A stretch of DNA of 64,000 nt from Prevotella sp. (GCA_022781445.1 JALETQ010000021.1:1-64000), one strand, 5' to 3'; shown: positions 35,124 to 45,333, counted from the stretch's first letter. The notes: generated by a model not told the origin, from the letters alone. Numbers and translations: made by a program.

Positions 35124-38100
35124 TCAGAAGGTATATTTCAATCCGATTTGGCCGCGCCAACGGCTGTAGTAGTCGCTGTAGTTGCGCTGTGCATAGCCGC
35201 CGGTGAATTGATATACGCCACCACCTTGATAGTTGACCGGACTGAAGTAAACACCGAAGCCGTCACCATAAGTATGTCCCCAGTCTTTATTCAGCAGGTT
35301 ACCCAGGTTGATGATATCAAATGAGAGTTCGAGCGAGTTGATCTGTTTGCCCACTTTGAACGAATATTTCTGTGCGAAGTGGACATCGAAATGATGCTCG
35401 AAGGCAAGGTTGTCGGCGTAACGCTTGAAGTAGTTCCCACGATGATCCTTCATGTAAGAGTCACCTGCAATCCAGTTTTTAAGCAGGGTGCGTTGCATTT
35501 CGGGAGTCAGCACACCCTTAAAATCGGGACCGAAAGCATCATAGATCAGACGATTGTTGTTAGAAGTGTTGTCGAACGACACTGCTTCAAACTTCATTTT
35601 GTCAATCTGTGCATCAGTGGGAATGAAGAACAAGTCATTGCCGTTAGCACCATCTTCGTTGACATCTCCATAATAATATAAGGTATAGGGTGAACCGCTC
35701 TTTGCCTGATAGATGAGGCCGACAGTTGTTTCCCATGCTTTGTTCTTACCATATTGCACATGATAGAATGCTGAAGCCTGAATGCGGTGAGGGATGTTGT
35801 AGGCAGAATTTGCCAGTTCGGGATCGTTCGAGTCACGGTAGGTGTAGTTGTAACGCCAGTTACTCTCAGCAACCGATGAGCCACCGTTGTTCACACTCAT
35901 GGATTTGGTCCAAGTGTAGCTTGCCATCAAGTCAAGCCCGAAGTCGAAATGTTTTTCACCCTTCAAAGAAAGGCTGACCGTGTAGCCCTTGCTGGTATTG
36001 TAGAGTGCATAGATATTGCTGTAAGGAGTACCACCCGTGCTGCGTGCAAAGAGTGGACGATTGTCCCAAGGTACGTCGGGATACTTCTGTGACAGGGTCA
36101 TTCCGGTCTGTTCGTATGCCAAATTTTTGTACAATATATCATTGAGCGTCTTCGAGTAAACACCTTCAGCCGTCCAGTTGATTCCAAGAACCGTGAAATC
36201 GAAACCAAGATTCAGACGAAGATTTTGGGCAAACTTGAAGTTTTTGTCGTATAGGTTGATGGTCTGATTTCCCTGTGCATTGAGTTTCTCTTCATTGGGT
36301 GTCTGTCCGTTCGGGTCAAGCAACAATTCGATTCCTTTGGTCGAATAAGTATTGAAGGTAGACATTTGGATACCCGTATTTGAGAAGTTATTGCTGATCC
36401 ATACGAACGGAATGCGACCGGTAAAGATACCGACACCACCACGAAGAATGAAGCGACGGTCGTTGGCAATATCCCAACGGAAACCTACACGCGGACTCCA
36501 CAGAGGTGTGGAAGTGGGCTTTTGGTTGGTTTTCATTTCCCATCCTCGCGTAGCGGCATATTCGTTGAACGGTTTGTTTTCGGCAGGAGTGTCAAAGAAG
36601 AAAGGTATATCGACACGAAGGCCGTAGGTGAGTTGGAAATTATCGGTGGCATTCCATTTGTCTTGTGCATAGAAACCGGTCTGTGCTGCACCGAAGGCTG
36701 TCTTCCATCTCGGGTCACCTGTGACTTCGACATTGGCATGGCCATATCGGTACTGGTTCAGATAACCTTTGCTGGGATCCAAGGCTCCTGCCATATAATC
36801 GGTATAATATTGGTTGAAAGCATCGAGCGATTTGAACCAATAACTGCCGTATAGGTCTTGAATGAACAAGTTTGCGAAGTCGTATATCTCATTGTGCGTA
36901 CCAAAAGTGAAGGTGTGACTGCCTTTATACCATGTGAGATTATCTTCGATTGTATAGATGTCCTGATCAAGAGAGTTGGCCATCGAGCTCCTTTCATTAC
37001 CGAGATTGACGGTTCCTCCGCCAACACCTGCAATAGAAATCATGGGAAACGGACTTCCGACCTTACGCTGATCTCTCACGCGGACATACGAAGCGCGGAA
37101 CTCATTGCTCAAAGAAGGTGTAAAGCGACTTTGCAATTCGGCAGTGAAAGTATTGGTAACGCTTTCAAAAGGATAGCTGTAAATATTGTCATTGAGTGAA
37201 GAAATACCACCTGCATTGTTGAGTTGCTTGGCATTTACGAGACTCCAACGTACCGTTGCTTTGTGCTTGTCGTTGATGTTCCAGTCGAGTTTCACACCGG
37301 CTTTCGTACTCTTGGTATAGATGTCTTCCGACGAAAAAGCACCCCTATATTCAACACCTTGCCTGGCAGCCATGTCTTTTATCTTCTCGATAATCGATGC
37401 CGCACTGTTCATGTCCACCCGTGAATCGGTCGATCCGAACGAATAAAGGTTGGGATAAGTCTTATTGGTGTTTTCGTAATTGACAAAGAAGAAGATTTTA
37501 TCCTTCACGATGGGACCACCGAAAGTGAATCCGAAGTTATGTTCTTTTTGGTCATTGTATGCTTGAGCGTAGGTCGGCATACCGGCAAGTTTATATTTCC
37601 TGCCAATCAGATCTTGGTTGTTTCCGAAGAAATAAGCTGACCCTCTGAAGGTATTTGTTCCGCTCTTGGTGATGGCATTGATGGCGCCACCGGTAAAACC
37701 GCTTTGTCTTACGTCGAAAGGAGCCACACTGACTTGGATCTGATCGATGGTTTCGAGCGATACGGGCTGGCCTCCCGCCTGACCGCCATTGGATCCACTG
37801 GCACTCAAACCAAACACGTCGTTGTTCATGGCACCGTCAATCATGAACGAATTATAGCGGTTGTTCGTACCGGCAAACGACATTATACCACTATTGGTGG
37901 TGGCAAGTTGCGGATTAAGACGTGCCACATCGGCAACACTTTTCGTAATACTCGGCATATCATTGATCATCCTCGAGCTGATACTTTGTGCAGCACCGGT
38001 TTTGTCGGCATTCAATCCTTTCTTACCGGTAACGATCACTTGATCCAACATTTGTGCATCTTCTTCGAGCTTGCACGAAAGGTCTTGGGTCTCACCTAAC

Positions 38101-38387
38101 AGCAGATTGACGTTGCCGAATGTTTGTTTCTTATAACCTATGTAGGAAATCTCAACTTGATAGGGACCTCCCACGCGCATACCTTGTACGGTAAAACGAC
38201 CATTGGAGTTGGTTACTGCACGATAAATCGTACCGGACGGCCGGTGAACAGCAGTGATTGTCGCTCCAATCACATCCTCACCACCGACAGTTACCCTACC
38301 ACTGATTCCCGAAGTCGTAATTTGTGCCAACACAGTCAGTGCAGAGCACAGCATCACGAACACTGACAATAATAATCTTTTCTGCAT
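35124..38387 (-). CDS. Oar-like TonB-dependent outer-membrane receptor
   Basis: The protein of about 1087 residues has a signal peptide, an N-terminal carboxypeptidase-regulatory-like beta domain (about 25-110; GISGRVTVGGEDVIGATITAV), a plug domain (VIVTGKKGLNADKTGAAQ and GAINAITKSGTN) and a barrel ending in GQIGLKYTF. The GGGSxG-poor plug, the long loops and the total length match the Oar/TonB receptor group of Bacteroidetes. These bind large substrates, but the ligand cannot be told. I chose the ATG at 38387 (MQKRLLLS), since five upstream residues from 38402 are not needed for the signal peptide. Confidence 0.87.
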   Translation of the reverse strand: MQKRLLLSVFVMLCSALTVLAQITTSGISGRVTVGGEDVIGATITAVHRPSGTIYRAVTNSNGRFTVQGMRVGGPYQVEISYIGYKKQTFGNVNLLLGETQDLSCKLEEDAQMLDQVIVTGKKGLNADKTGAAQSISSRMINDMPSITKSVADVARLNPQLATTNSGIMSFAGTNNRYNSFMIDGAMNNDVFGLSASGSNGGQAGGQPVSLETIDQIQVSVAPFDVRQSGFTGGAINAITKSGTNTFRGSAYFFGNNQDLIGRKYKLAGMPTYAQAYNDQKEHNFGFTFGGPIVKDKIFFFVNYENTNKTYPNLYSFGSTDSRVDMNSAASIIEKIKDMAARQGVEYRGAFSSEDIYTKSTKAGVKLDWNINDKHKATVRWSLVNAKQLNNAGGISSLNDNIYSYPFESVTNTFTAELQSRFTPSLSNEFRASYVRVRDQRKVGSPFPMISIAGVGGGTVNLGNERSSMANSLDQDIYTIEDNLTWYKGSHTFTFGTHNEIYDFANLFIQDLYGSYWFKSLDAFNQYYTDYMAGALDPSKGYLNQYRYGHANVEVTGDPRWKTAFGAAQTGFYAQDKWNATDNFQLTYGLRVDIPFFFDTPAENKPFNEYAATRGWEMKTNQKPTSTPLWSPRVGFRWDIANDRRFILRGGVGIFTGRIPFVWISNNFSNTGIQMSTFNTYSTKGIELLLDPNGQTPNEEKLNAQGNQTINLYDKNFKFAQNLRLNLGFDFTVLGINWTAEGVYSKTLNDILYKNLAYEQTGMTLSQKYPDVPWDNRPLFARSTGGTPYSNIYALYNTSKGYTVSLSLKGEKHFDFGLDLMASYTWTKSMSVNNGGSSVAESNWRYNYTYRDSNDPELANSAYNIPHRIQASAFYHVQYGKNKAWETTVGLIYQAKSGSPYTLYYYGDVNEDGANGNDLFFIPTDAQIDKMKFEAVSFDNTSNNNRLIYDAFGPDFKGVLTPEMQRTLLKNWIAGDSYMKDHRGNYFKRYADNLAFEHHFDVHFAQKYSFKVGKQINSLELSFDIINLGNLLNKDWGHTYGDGFGVYFSPVNYQGGGVYQFTGGYAQRNYSDYYSRWRGQIGLKYTF

Positions 38388-39032
38388 AATTGTAAAGCCC
38401 ATTAATGAGTATTTGCATGTTTATATACGCTGCAAAATTAAGTAAAGATTTTCGAATACAGGGGGGGTCTGACAATATTTTTCAGCAAGATATACATAAT
38501 TTAATGTTTACAAAATACATATTTCAGACTTATGTACCCTTATTATCTTTTTCTGTCGCGATAAGTCTTTATACAGAACACCATCAAAATTCCTGCATAT
38601 TAATGAACATTCAATCATCTTTCATCGAAAAACAATTGTAAGAAAGATCTTGAAACGAGGAAATAAGAAGAAGTAACCGCTATGCTATCCTTTACGGATA
38701 AGCGGATTACAAACAAATGAATGTCAAGCCGATAAGTTCATAATGACTTGTCGACCTAACACAAATATATGAACGATGATTGAATATTGACAATCACCTC
38801 ATCACATTTTGTTGACTCCTTGATTTATGTGTAGGCAGGTTCAATAAGTTCACACTTTCCATTTGTCTACCTTTTACAAACAACGTTATGTTCGCTTTCG
38901 GTTTACAGTCAATTCAAACCTTGAGTATCTTCGGGCGCAATGCCCCGCAGGTTTCCTCAGAAAACTGATAATTCGCCCACGGTTAATCCCCAAATCAGAC
39001 AAAGCAGATATTATTAGAACCTGCCTTAAACT
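38388..39032. other. Intergenic stretch between receptor and permease
   Basis: No convincing gene lies in these 645 bases. The plus-strand frame at 38863-39297 overlaps the permease on the opposite strand and looks like a shadow. An imperfect hairpin (CCGCT, TATCC with GGATA, AGCGG at 38677-38705) may mark the 3' end of the permease transcript, and a run of seven G lies at 38462-38468. Confidence 0.5.
38433..38440 (-). promoter_or_regulatory. -7 promoter box for the Oar-like receptor
   Basis: TAATTTTG on the minus strand lies about 46 nt before the start. The block CTGCAAAATTAAGTA around it also occurs before ftsY. No TTG is seen at the -33 position. Confidence 0.5.
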
Positions 39033-39033
39033 G

Positions 39034-40341
39034 TCAACTCAAGACGAAATTGAGGATGAACAGTATCGAAAGGATGATCAAAGTAGTGTTGAGTTGCTTG
39101 AATTGACCGGTACACAACTTCAGAATCACATAGCTGAGGATACCCAAACAGATACCATCGGCAATGGAATAGCACAGCACCATTGTGATCATGGTGATGA
39201 AAGCAGGAAAAGAATCGCTCACATTCGACAGGTCAAGCTTCTTCACACTCTCGATCATCAATACGCCTACCAGCACCAAAGCACCACTGGTGGCTGAACC
39301 GGGTATGAGCAAGAACAGCGGAGAGAGGAACAATGAAAGTATGAACAACATGCCTACGGTAAACGAAGTCACACCGCTACGACCGCCTTCGGCAATGCCG
39401 GCAGCACTTTCCACATAAGTTGTGAGCGTACTCGAACCAAGGAATGCGCCACAAGTGGTACCTATGGCATCACTGGTCATTGCCTCTTTGATTCTCGGAA
39501 TGGTTCCATCGGGCTGCACAATGCCGGTCTTGTACGCCAAGCCAACCAAAGTTCCCACGGTATCGAAGATGTTTACAAGCAAGAGCGAAATGACAACCAA
39601 TCCTGTTTTGAGGTTGAACAATCCGGAAAAGTCAAACTTACAGAAGATGGGACTGATGTCTTGTGGCATAGAAAAAGGCATCCATGAATCGGGGAACACC
39701 GTTACCCCCATCGGAATACCGACCAAAGTAGACAGCACGATACCATAAAACAGAGCCCCCTTCACCCTTCGTGCCATCAGAACACCACTGAGAACGATGG
39801 CGATGATACCCAAAATAGCGGTCGGAGTAAACTTGCCCAGTCCAACGTAAGTGGCAGGATTGGACACCACGATTTCAGCATTCTTCAATCCGATAAAGGC
39901 AATGAACATTCCGATACCCACCGAGATGGCATACCGAAGGTTCGTCGGAATGGATTGCAGAATATACTCTCGCACATTCAAGAAAGTAATAATGATGAAC
40001 ACAATACCCTCAACAAGCAAGATGGCCAGCGATTGTTGCCAAGTATAACCCATCGCCTGACAGAGCGTAAACGCAAAGAAAGCATTCAAGCCCATACTGG
40101 GAGCCTGTGCAAAAGGTAATTTTGCCATGAAGGCAAGTAGCAGCGTTGCGATGGCAGAAGCAATGGCTGTCGCCGTGAACAAGGCACCTTTATCCATGCC
40201 TGTTGTACTGAGAATGGCGGGATTGACCGCAAGAATGTAACACATTGTCAAGAAAGTAGTCACACCGGCAATCATTTCGGTCTTTACTTTCATGGTTTCG
40301 GCATCAAAACCGAGTAACTTTTTCATCATGGTAGTCATCAT
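39034..40341 (-). CDS. NCS2-family purine permease (AzgA/PbuG-like)
   Basis: A protein of about 435 residues with 12 or more membrane helices. It has the AzgA-type NCS2 motifs MKVKTEMIAGVTTFLTMCYIL at the start, AQAPSMGLNAFFAFT, FDTVGTLVG and the late SSTLTTYVESAAGIAEGGRSG. Relatives import guanine, hypoxanthine or adenine with protons. The exact base cannot be read from sequence. Several methionines (MMTTMMKKLLGF) make the start uncertain between 40341 and 40326. It is divergent from tdk, so a nucleobase/nucleoside salvage theme is plausible. Confidence 0.88.
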   Translation of the reverse strand: MMTTMMKKLLGFDAETMKVKTEMIAGVTTFLTMCYILAVNPAILSTTGMDKGALFTATAIASAIATLLLAFMAKLPFAQAPSMGLNAFFAFTLCQAMGYTWQQSLAILLVEGIVFIIITFLNVREYILQSIPTNLRYAISVGIGMFIAFIGLKNAEIVVSNPATYVGLGKFTPTAILGIIAIVLSGVLMARRVKGALFYGIVLSTLVGIPMGVTVFPDSWMPFSMPQDISPIFCKFDFSGLFNLKTGLVVISLLLVNIFDTVGTLVGLAYKTGIVQPDGTIPRIKEAMTSDAIGTTCGAFLGSSTLTTYVESAAGIAEGGRSGVTSFTVGMLFILSLFLSPLFLLIPGSATSGALVLVGVLMIESVKKLDLSNVSDSFPAFITMITMVLCYSIADGICLGILSYVILKLCTGQFKQLNTTLIILSILFILNFVLS

Positions 40342-40366
40342 TTCAGGCTTATTTGTTTTGAAGATG

Positions 40367-40374
40367 CAAAAGTA
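40367..40374 (-). promoter_or_regulatory. -7 promoter box for the purine permease
   Basis: TACTTTTG on the minus strand matches TAnnTTTG about 26 nt before the start. No purine riboswitch is visible in the short leader. Confidence 0.55.
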
Positions 40375-40465
40375 ACAAAAACGTTTGAAAAAGAAATCCG
40401 CCACGGCATTTTTTTCAAGGCGAAAACAAAAGAATGTGTACTGTGAATAAAAAGATGCCTTTCCG

Positions 40466-40497
40466 TTTGCCGTTTATGATTCCTATTCGTATATTTG
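40466..40497 (+). promoter_or_regulatory. Promoter of tdk
   Basis: TTTG (40466-40469), 20 nt, then TATATTTG (40490-40497) matches the Bacteroidetes consensus. The -7 box ends only 5 nt before the ATG at 40503, so the mRNA may be leaderless or nearly so. Confidence 0.7.
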
Positions 40498-40502
40498 CAA
40501 CT

Positions 40503-41087
40503 ATGATTAACGAAAGAACACATGGAGAATCATGCCGTCCCGGCAGAATAGAAGTGATTTGCGGTTCGATGTTTTCGGGCAAGACAGAAGAGTTGATACG
40601 ACGGATGCGCCGGGCAGAGTTCGCCCGTCAACGCGTGGAGATATTCAAACCGACCGTCGATACACGCTATTCTGACATGGATGTGGTGAGTCACGACAAA
40701 CAATCCATTCGTTGTACGCCAATAGATTCATCCGAATCGATTCTTCTCCTCTCATCCAACATTGACGTGGTGGGTATTGACGAAGCACAATTTTTCGACG
40801 AACGACTTCCGGAGGTCTGTAATTCATTGGCAAATAAGGGCATCAGGGTCATTGTGGCCGGGCTTGACATGGATTTCAAAGGTTTGCCTTTCGGTCCCAT
40901 ACCGGCACTCTGCTCCATCGCAGACGATGTTACGAAGGTACACGCAATATGTGTAAAATGTGGTAATCTGGCCTATATCAGTCACCGACTGATCGATGAT
41001 GAAAAGCGCGTCCTCCTCGGAGAGACGGATCGTTACGAACCTCTTTGCCGTGATTGTTACACGAAAGCCATGACCGAACGTCACTGA
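40503..41087 (+). CDS. tdk: Thymidine kinase
   Basis: The protein of about 194 residues is a type II thymidine kinase: P-loop [14 protein letters not shown], the DE motif [10 protein letters not shown], the lasso region ([16 protein letters not shown]) and two CxxC zinc pairs (CVKC and CRDC). It phosphorylates thymidine for dTTP salvage. I chose the ATG at 40503, which leaves about 15 residues before the conserved GRIEVICGS. The 23 extra residues from 40434 would overlap the promoter. Confidence 0.93.
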   Translation: MINERTHGESCRPGRIEVICGSMFSGKTEELIRRMRRAEFARQRVEIFKPTVDTRYSDMDVVSHDKQSIRCTPIDSSESILLLSSNIDVVGIDEAQFFDERLPEVCNSLANKGIRVIVAGLDMDFKGLPFGPIPALCSIADDVTKVHAICVKCGNLAYISHRLIDDEKRVLLGETDRYEPLCRDCYTKAMTERH

Positions 41088-41194
41088 CAAGCAAACACAG
41101 CCACCATTTTCGGCATACGAACGTCACGTTTGACAGCTGCCCCGCAATCGGTATTATAATTTTAAGGTTTGAAAAACCGAAAGAACTCATCATC

Positions 41195-42322
41195 ATGCTG
41201 GAACAAAAAATTACTTTTGACAAATTCATTCGTTGGACCATTACAACGCTCATCATTGCTTTCACCATCTATCTGGTCAATTATCTCAGCAGCGTACTCC
41301 TACCTTTCTTCGTGGCTTGGCTGCTTGCTTACCTTGTTCACCCGATTGTCATGTTTGTGCAGTTCCGCCTTCACGTCCCCACCCGCGTACTGTCCATCTT
41401 GGTGACGCTCATCTTTCTGATAGCCGTCCTCGGAGGTGTTTCTTTCCTTATCTTTCCACCGATGATCGATCAGTTCGACAAATTGGGACAGATCATCATG
41501 AAATATCTGCGCGAAACCACCCATGTTCGCAACTTTCCCGAACTGATACAGGTGTGGATCACGTCGAATGCCGAAAACATTGAGAAGTTTTTCAAGAATC
41601 CCGATGTGATCGACACCATCAAAAGCACGATGCCTCAGTTCTTCTCCTTCATCGGTCAAACCGCCAATATTGTCATCAGCATCATTGCTTCGTTCATCAC
41701 CTTGCTTTATATGTTCTTCATTCTGCTTGATTATGAATATCTTTCGAATAACTGGGTCAAGATTTTTCCGAAGAAGAATCGTCCGTTTTGGAACGAATTG
41801 ATGTCCGACGTAAAACGCGAATTGAGTAAATACATTCGTGGTCAAGGCTTGGTTTCGCTCATCATGGGCATCCTTTTCTGCATCGGTTTCACCATCATCG
41901 GATTCCCGATGGCGATTGGTTTGGGTATCCTCGTAGGTGTTATGAACCTCGTTCCCTATCTGCATACCTTGGCATTGATACCGACAGCCTTCCTTGCTCT
42001 GCTGAAAGCTGCCGACACCGGACAAAATTTCTGGGTCATCCTGGGTTCTGCCATTGCCGTGTTCTGTATCGTTCAGATTATCATCGAAATGTTTGTCAAC
42101 CCCAAAATCATGGGTAAAGCAATGGGACTGAACCCTGCCATCCTGCTTCTTTCTTTATCGGTGTGGGGTGCTTTGCTGGGCTTCATCGGGCTGATCATCG
42201 CACTTCCGCTCACCACCATCCTTATGGCTTATTGGCAACGTTACGTCACCCATGAACATTTGAACGAAGTCAGTGGGACGGTCGATACGCCTACAGACAC
42301 TCCGAAGCTCCCCGAAGCATGA
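41195..42322 (+). CDS. AI-2E family transporter
   Basis: The protein of about 375 residues has the AI-2E/PerM pattern with seven to eight membrane helices (WTITTLIIAFTIYLVNYL at the start, VKRELSKYIRGQGLVSLIMG and NLVPYLHTL in the centre, NPKIMGKAMGLNPAILLLSL near the end). Members have been linked to autoinducer-2 export, ion antiport or toxin transport, so the substrate is open. I chose the ATG at 41195 (MLEQKITFDKF). The frame upstream runs into tdk. Confidence 0.88.
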   Translation: MLEQKITFDKFIRWTITTLIIAFTIYLVNYLSSVLLPFFVAWLLAYLVHPIVMFVQFRLHVPTRVLSILVTLIFLIAVLGGVSFLIFPPMIDQFDKLGQIIMKYLRETTHVRNFPELIQVWITSNAENIEKFFKNPDVIDTIKSTMPQFFSFIGQTANIVISIIASFITLLYMFFILLDYEYLSNNWVKIFPKKNRPFWNELMSDVKRELSKYIRGQGLVSLIMGILFCIGFTIIGFPMAIGLGILVGVMNLVPYLHTLALIPTAFLALLKAADTGQNFWVILGSAIAVFCIVQIIIEMFVNPKIMGKAMGLNPAILLLSLSVWGALLGFIGLIIALPLTTILMAYWQRYVTHEHLNEVSGTVDTPTDTPKLPEA

Positions 42323-42405
42323 TGTAAACATATTTTGGACATTCGGACGAAACCAAACGTGATACCCGGGCATCGCCATTGCATACGAACAAGCAGCCTC
42401 AGATG

Positions 42406-43731
42406 CTATTTGTTCATGGCTTTGAGTTTCTTTTTCGAGATAAGTCTGGGTATTCTGACAAGCTTCCCATCCAGCGGTTCCGTTACACCATCATTCAATG
42501 CTTTGACATAAAGTTCGGAGCCGGGACCAAGGTGCGCTTTGGAAATATCGTCCAATGTTTGTCCTTTCCGAGCCGTGACAACGGTATCAATACCGATGAT
42601 CTTATAAGCACCATAGGCAATTCTTTCATTGGCCTTCTCCAGTTCGAGATTCAGTTCTGACACCACTTCCACGCGTGAATGGCGTGTGGCAGGATTTTTG
42701 TCCGCACGGCCGGTACGCATCTTTTGGATCGTGTCTTTGGCTGCTCCAGACACTTCGGCCACCTTGGCAGTGAGCGTTTCCTCTTCTTCAGCGGGCAACT
42801 GATTGCTCTCCTGTCCCACATAGTAACCAATACAAAATAAGAATACACCGCAGAATGCCATCAGCAGGTACTTCGTGAACGAACTTCCTTTATGTCTTTC
42901 TTTCATGGTTTCCAATTCGGGTTGATTATCTGTATTGCATTCGGGTTGTATTTCTTCAGAGATGGTGGTAGAAGAAAACGTGGGGCATGAGGACTCCGCA
43001 TGGCCTTCTTTTAAGCGTTCTTCTGCATTGCCATCGGAGAGTTCCTTCACTTCCGTCACTTTAGGCAAATCTTGAATCGGTTTGATTGTGTCAGGGGCGT
43101 CCTTTTCTTCAATGAGAAGTTCGAGGGTTTCTTGGCCATACGTGGTTGATTCGGTTTCAGTTTCTTGCTTTTCATCAGTTACGGATGCCATTTCTTCTTT
43201 GGCTGATGGCAGAAGATCTGCCGCCTTGGGGGAACATTCATCGGCACCTTCCTTCGTCTCCACCTCCTCCGATGGTTTTGAAAGAACCGAAGTTTCTTCA
43301 GCCGATTTCGAATAATATGACATCCCTGATGACCTTGCAGCATCGCCCCCAACTTCGACATCGTCCTCTTGAACGGCCTCATCATCGCCGGCCGGAACAT
43401 CGTCGGCAAACTCGACACCATCCTTAATGACCACCGTTTCAAATTGTGAGAAAGGCTTGTTGATGAGGTCTTTCATCGTTTTGTCAGGTGTGAAAGAAAT
43501 TTTTTTGTGTTCATCGATGACGACACGCTCGCCGGTATTGACATTGACACTTTCCCTTTGTTTAACCATCGTGGCTTTGAAAGTGCCGAGTCCTTTGATT
43601 TTTATTTGCTCCTCGTCTTTGAAAGCCTCTGCTATGACATCGAAGAAAGCCGCCACAAAGTTATCGGATTCGCCCCTGTCGAATCCTTTTTCATCAGCAA
43701 GCAATCTGGCAAGGTCGGCCGGTTTAATCAT
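42406..43731 (-). CDS. HU-family protein fused to a membrane helix and LysM-like domain
   Basis: Residues 1-90 are a complete HU/IHF domain (IKIKGLGTFKATMVKQRESVNV and KKISFTPDKTMKDLIN). A long acidic Ser/Glu-rich linker runs from about 105 to 280. A membrane helix lies at about 287-304 (YLLMAFCGVFLFCIGYYVG). The C-terminus (about 380-428, VVTARKGQTLDDISKAHLGPGSELY to LVRIPRL) looks like LysM. The likely topology is HU in the cytosol and LysM in the periplasm, bound to peptidoglycan. It overlaps the preceding HU gene by 8 nt. The architecture suggests a nucleoid-to-wall tether, which is inference. Confidence 0.85.
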   Translation of the reverse strand: MIKPADLARLLADEKGFDRGESDNFVAAFFDVIAEAFKDEEQIKIKGLGTFKATMVKQRESVNVNTGERVVIDEHKKISFTPDKTMKDLINKPFSQFETVVIKDGVEFADDVPAGDDEAVQEDDVEVGGDAARSSGMSYYSKSAEETSVLSKPSEEVETKEGADECSPKAADLLPSAKEEMASVTDEKQETETESTTYGQETLELLIEEKDAPDTIKPIQDLPKVTEVKELSDGNAEERLKEGHAESSCPTFSSTTISEEIQPECNTDNQPELETMKERHKGSSFTKYLLMAFCGVFLFCIGYYVGQESNQLPAEEEETLTAKVAEVSGAAKDTIQKMRTGRADKNPATRHSRVEVVSELNLELEKANERIAYGAYKIIGIDTVVTARKGQTLDDISKAHLGPGSELYVKALNDGVTEPLDGKLVRIPRLISKKKLKAMNK

Positions 43732-44020
43732 CTTGCTGCCCTCCCCGATTGATGATTTCCTTCATGGTCGTCGAAGGTTTGAAATTGAGAATGAGCTTTG
43801 GGGGCACCAGCATACGTTGTCGGGTGGCGGGATTGATGACCACGCGTTCGAGCCTTTTCTTTACTTCAAACACGCCAAATCCGTTGACCGATATACACTC
43901 GCCATCCTGAAGAGCCGTGCCCATCACCTGCAAGAGCGCATTGACCTTTTTTTGTGTGTGTTCCAAGGTGCTTCCCGAACGACGAGCCAGTTCCGAAATA
44001 AAGTCCTTATTATTCATCAT
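43724..44020 (-). CDS. HU-family DNA-binding protein
   Basis: The 98-residue protein has the HU/IHF fold: N-terminal helical dimerisation half (NKDFISELARRSGSTLEHTQKKVNALL), the GFGVFEVKKRLERVVINPATRQRM arm region, and the C-terminal helix (LNFKPSTTMKEIINR). It bends DNA as a dimer, possibly with the fused HU domain encoded next. The start overlaps the rimO stop (ATGA), and the stop overlaps the next gene, so all are co-translated. Confidence 0.92.
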   Translation of the reverse strand: MMNNKDFISELARRSGSTLEHTQKKVNALLQVMGTALQDGECISVNGFGVFEVKKRLERVVINPATRQRMLVPPKLILNFKPSTTMKEIINRGGQQDD

Positions 44021-45333
44021 ACCACTTCACCAAAGAGATCGAATGCCTCTGCCGCCTTGATCAACACTTGGTACATGGCACCCGTTCGTAGTTTTTTAGA
44101 TTCGACAGGTATCAACACTTCGGGATCGACCTCGGGCGAAGAAAATTCTGTCCGCCCCACATAAAAATCGCCTTCCTTTCTGTCGATAATAACGGTCAAG
44201 GTCATTCCGACCTTGCTTTCTTCTATCGCTGCACTGATTTGCTGCTGCAAAGCCATGAGTCTGTCGAGCCTTTGCTGTTTAATTTCCTCCGGAACGTCCT
44301 CCCGATAATGCGATGCGCTATAAGTGCCTTCCTCTTCTGAATAGGCAAAGGCTCCCATTCGTTCAAAACGTGCCCACTTGACAAAAGCCATCAACTGTTC
44401 GAAGTCATCTTCCGTTTCACCGGGAAAGCCCACCATCAATGTGGTTCGCAAATGTATGCCCGGCACCTTTTTGCGAAAGTCTTCGATGAGTTTATACGTT
44501 TCGTCACTGCTCAGATCTCGCTTCATGGCGCTAAGCATCTTGTCGGAAATATGTTGCAAGGCGATATCAATGTATTTGCACACATTCTTTCTTTCACGAA
44601 TAACATCGAGCAATCGCTGTGGAAAATGCGTGGGATAGGCATAGTGCAACCTGATCCATTTCACCCCTTTGATATCCGATATGCGCTCCACGAGGTCAGC
44701 GATCATTTGCTGTCCGCCCGGCATATCCGTACCATATGCTGTAAGTTCTTGGGCTATGAGTTGAAACTCCTTAACCCCCGATGCCACCAACGACTCGACT
44801 TCCTCCACGATTTCATCCATCGGCCTGCTGTGATGTCGTCCGGTAATGAGAGGAATAGCACAATAGGCACACCGACGGTTGCAGCCTTCACTAATCTTAA
44901 TGTAGGCATAGTGGTGGGGCGTTGTTAGTTTTCGCTTGCCGTTGCATGCCGGCACCTCTGCCTGTCCCAAGTCCTTGAGCAATTGTTTATAATCAAACTT
45001 ACCATAGAACTTGTCGACCTGGGGGATTTCCTTGCACAAGTCTTCGCGATAACGTTGCGACAAACATCCCATGACAAACAGTTTCTGAAGCCTTCCCTCC
45101 TCTTTCGCCTGAGCAAATTCGAGAATGGTATTGATGCTTTCTTCCTTGGCAGATTCAATGAATCCACACGTATTGATGACGGCAATGTCACCTTTGGGAC
45201 GCTTGCTGTCGTGAACACAATGGTATCCGTTGGCTTCAAACTGCTTCATCAACAACTCAGTGTCCACCAGGTTCTTTGAACAACCGAGCGTGATGAAGTC
45301 TATCTGGCTTTTCTTATCTGTCGTTTTCTGCAT
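44017..45333 (-). CDS. rimO: Ribosomal protein S12 methylthiotransferase RimO
   Basis: The 438-residue radical-SAM enzyme has the N-terminal MTTase domain (FITLGCSKNLVDTELL with its first cysteine, INTCGFIESAKEES, MGCLSQRY), the radical-SAM CNRRCAYCAIP motif and a C-terminal TRAM domain (EFSSPEVDPEVLIP). It adds a methylthio group to an aspartate of S12. Its start lies within the last 20 bases of ftsY, and its stop overlaps the HU start. Confidence 0.95.
   Translation of the reverse strand: MQKTTDKKSQIDFITLGCSKNLVDTELLMKQFEANGYHCVHDSKRPKGDIAVINTCGFIESAKEESINTILEFAQAKEEGRLQKLFVMGCLSQRYREDLCKEIPQVDKFYGKFDYKQLLKDLGQAEVPACNGKRKLTTPHHYAYIKISEGCNRRCAYCAIPLITGRHHSRPMDEIVEEVESLVASGVKEFQLIAQELTAYGTDMPGGQQMIADLVERISDIKGVKWIRLHYAYPTHFPQRLLDVIRERKNVCKYIDIALQHISDKMLSAMKRDLSSDETYKLIEDFRKKVPGIHLRTTLMVGFPGETEDDFEQLMAFVKWARFERMGAFAYSEEEGTYSASHYREDVPEEIKQQRLDRLMALQQQISAAIEESKVGMTLTVIIDRKEGDFYVGRTEFSSPEVDPEVLIPVESKKLRTGAMYQVLIKAAEAFDLFGEVV

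Noticed and set aside
38863..39297. Plus-strand open frame of 144 codons
   Set aside because: More than half overlaps the permease gene on the other strand, and the sequence is His/Gln-rich shadow-like.
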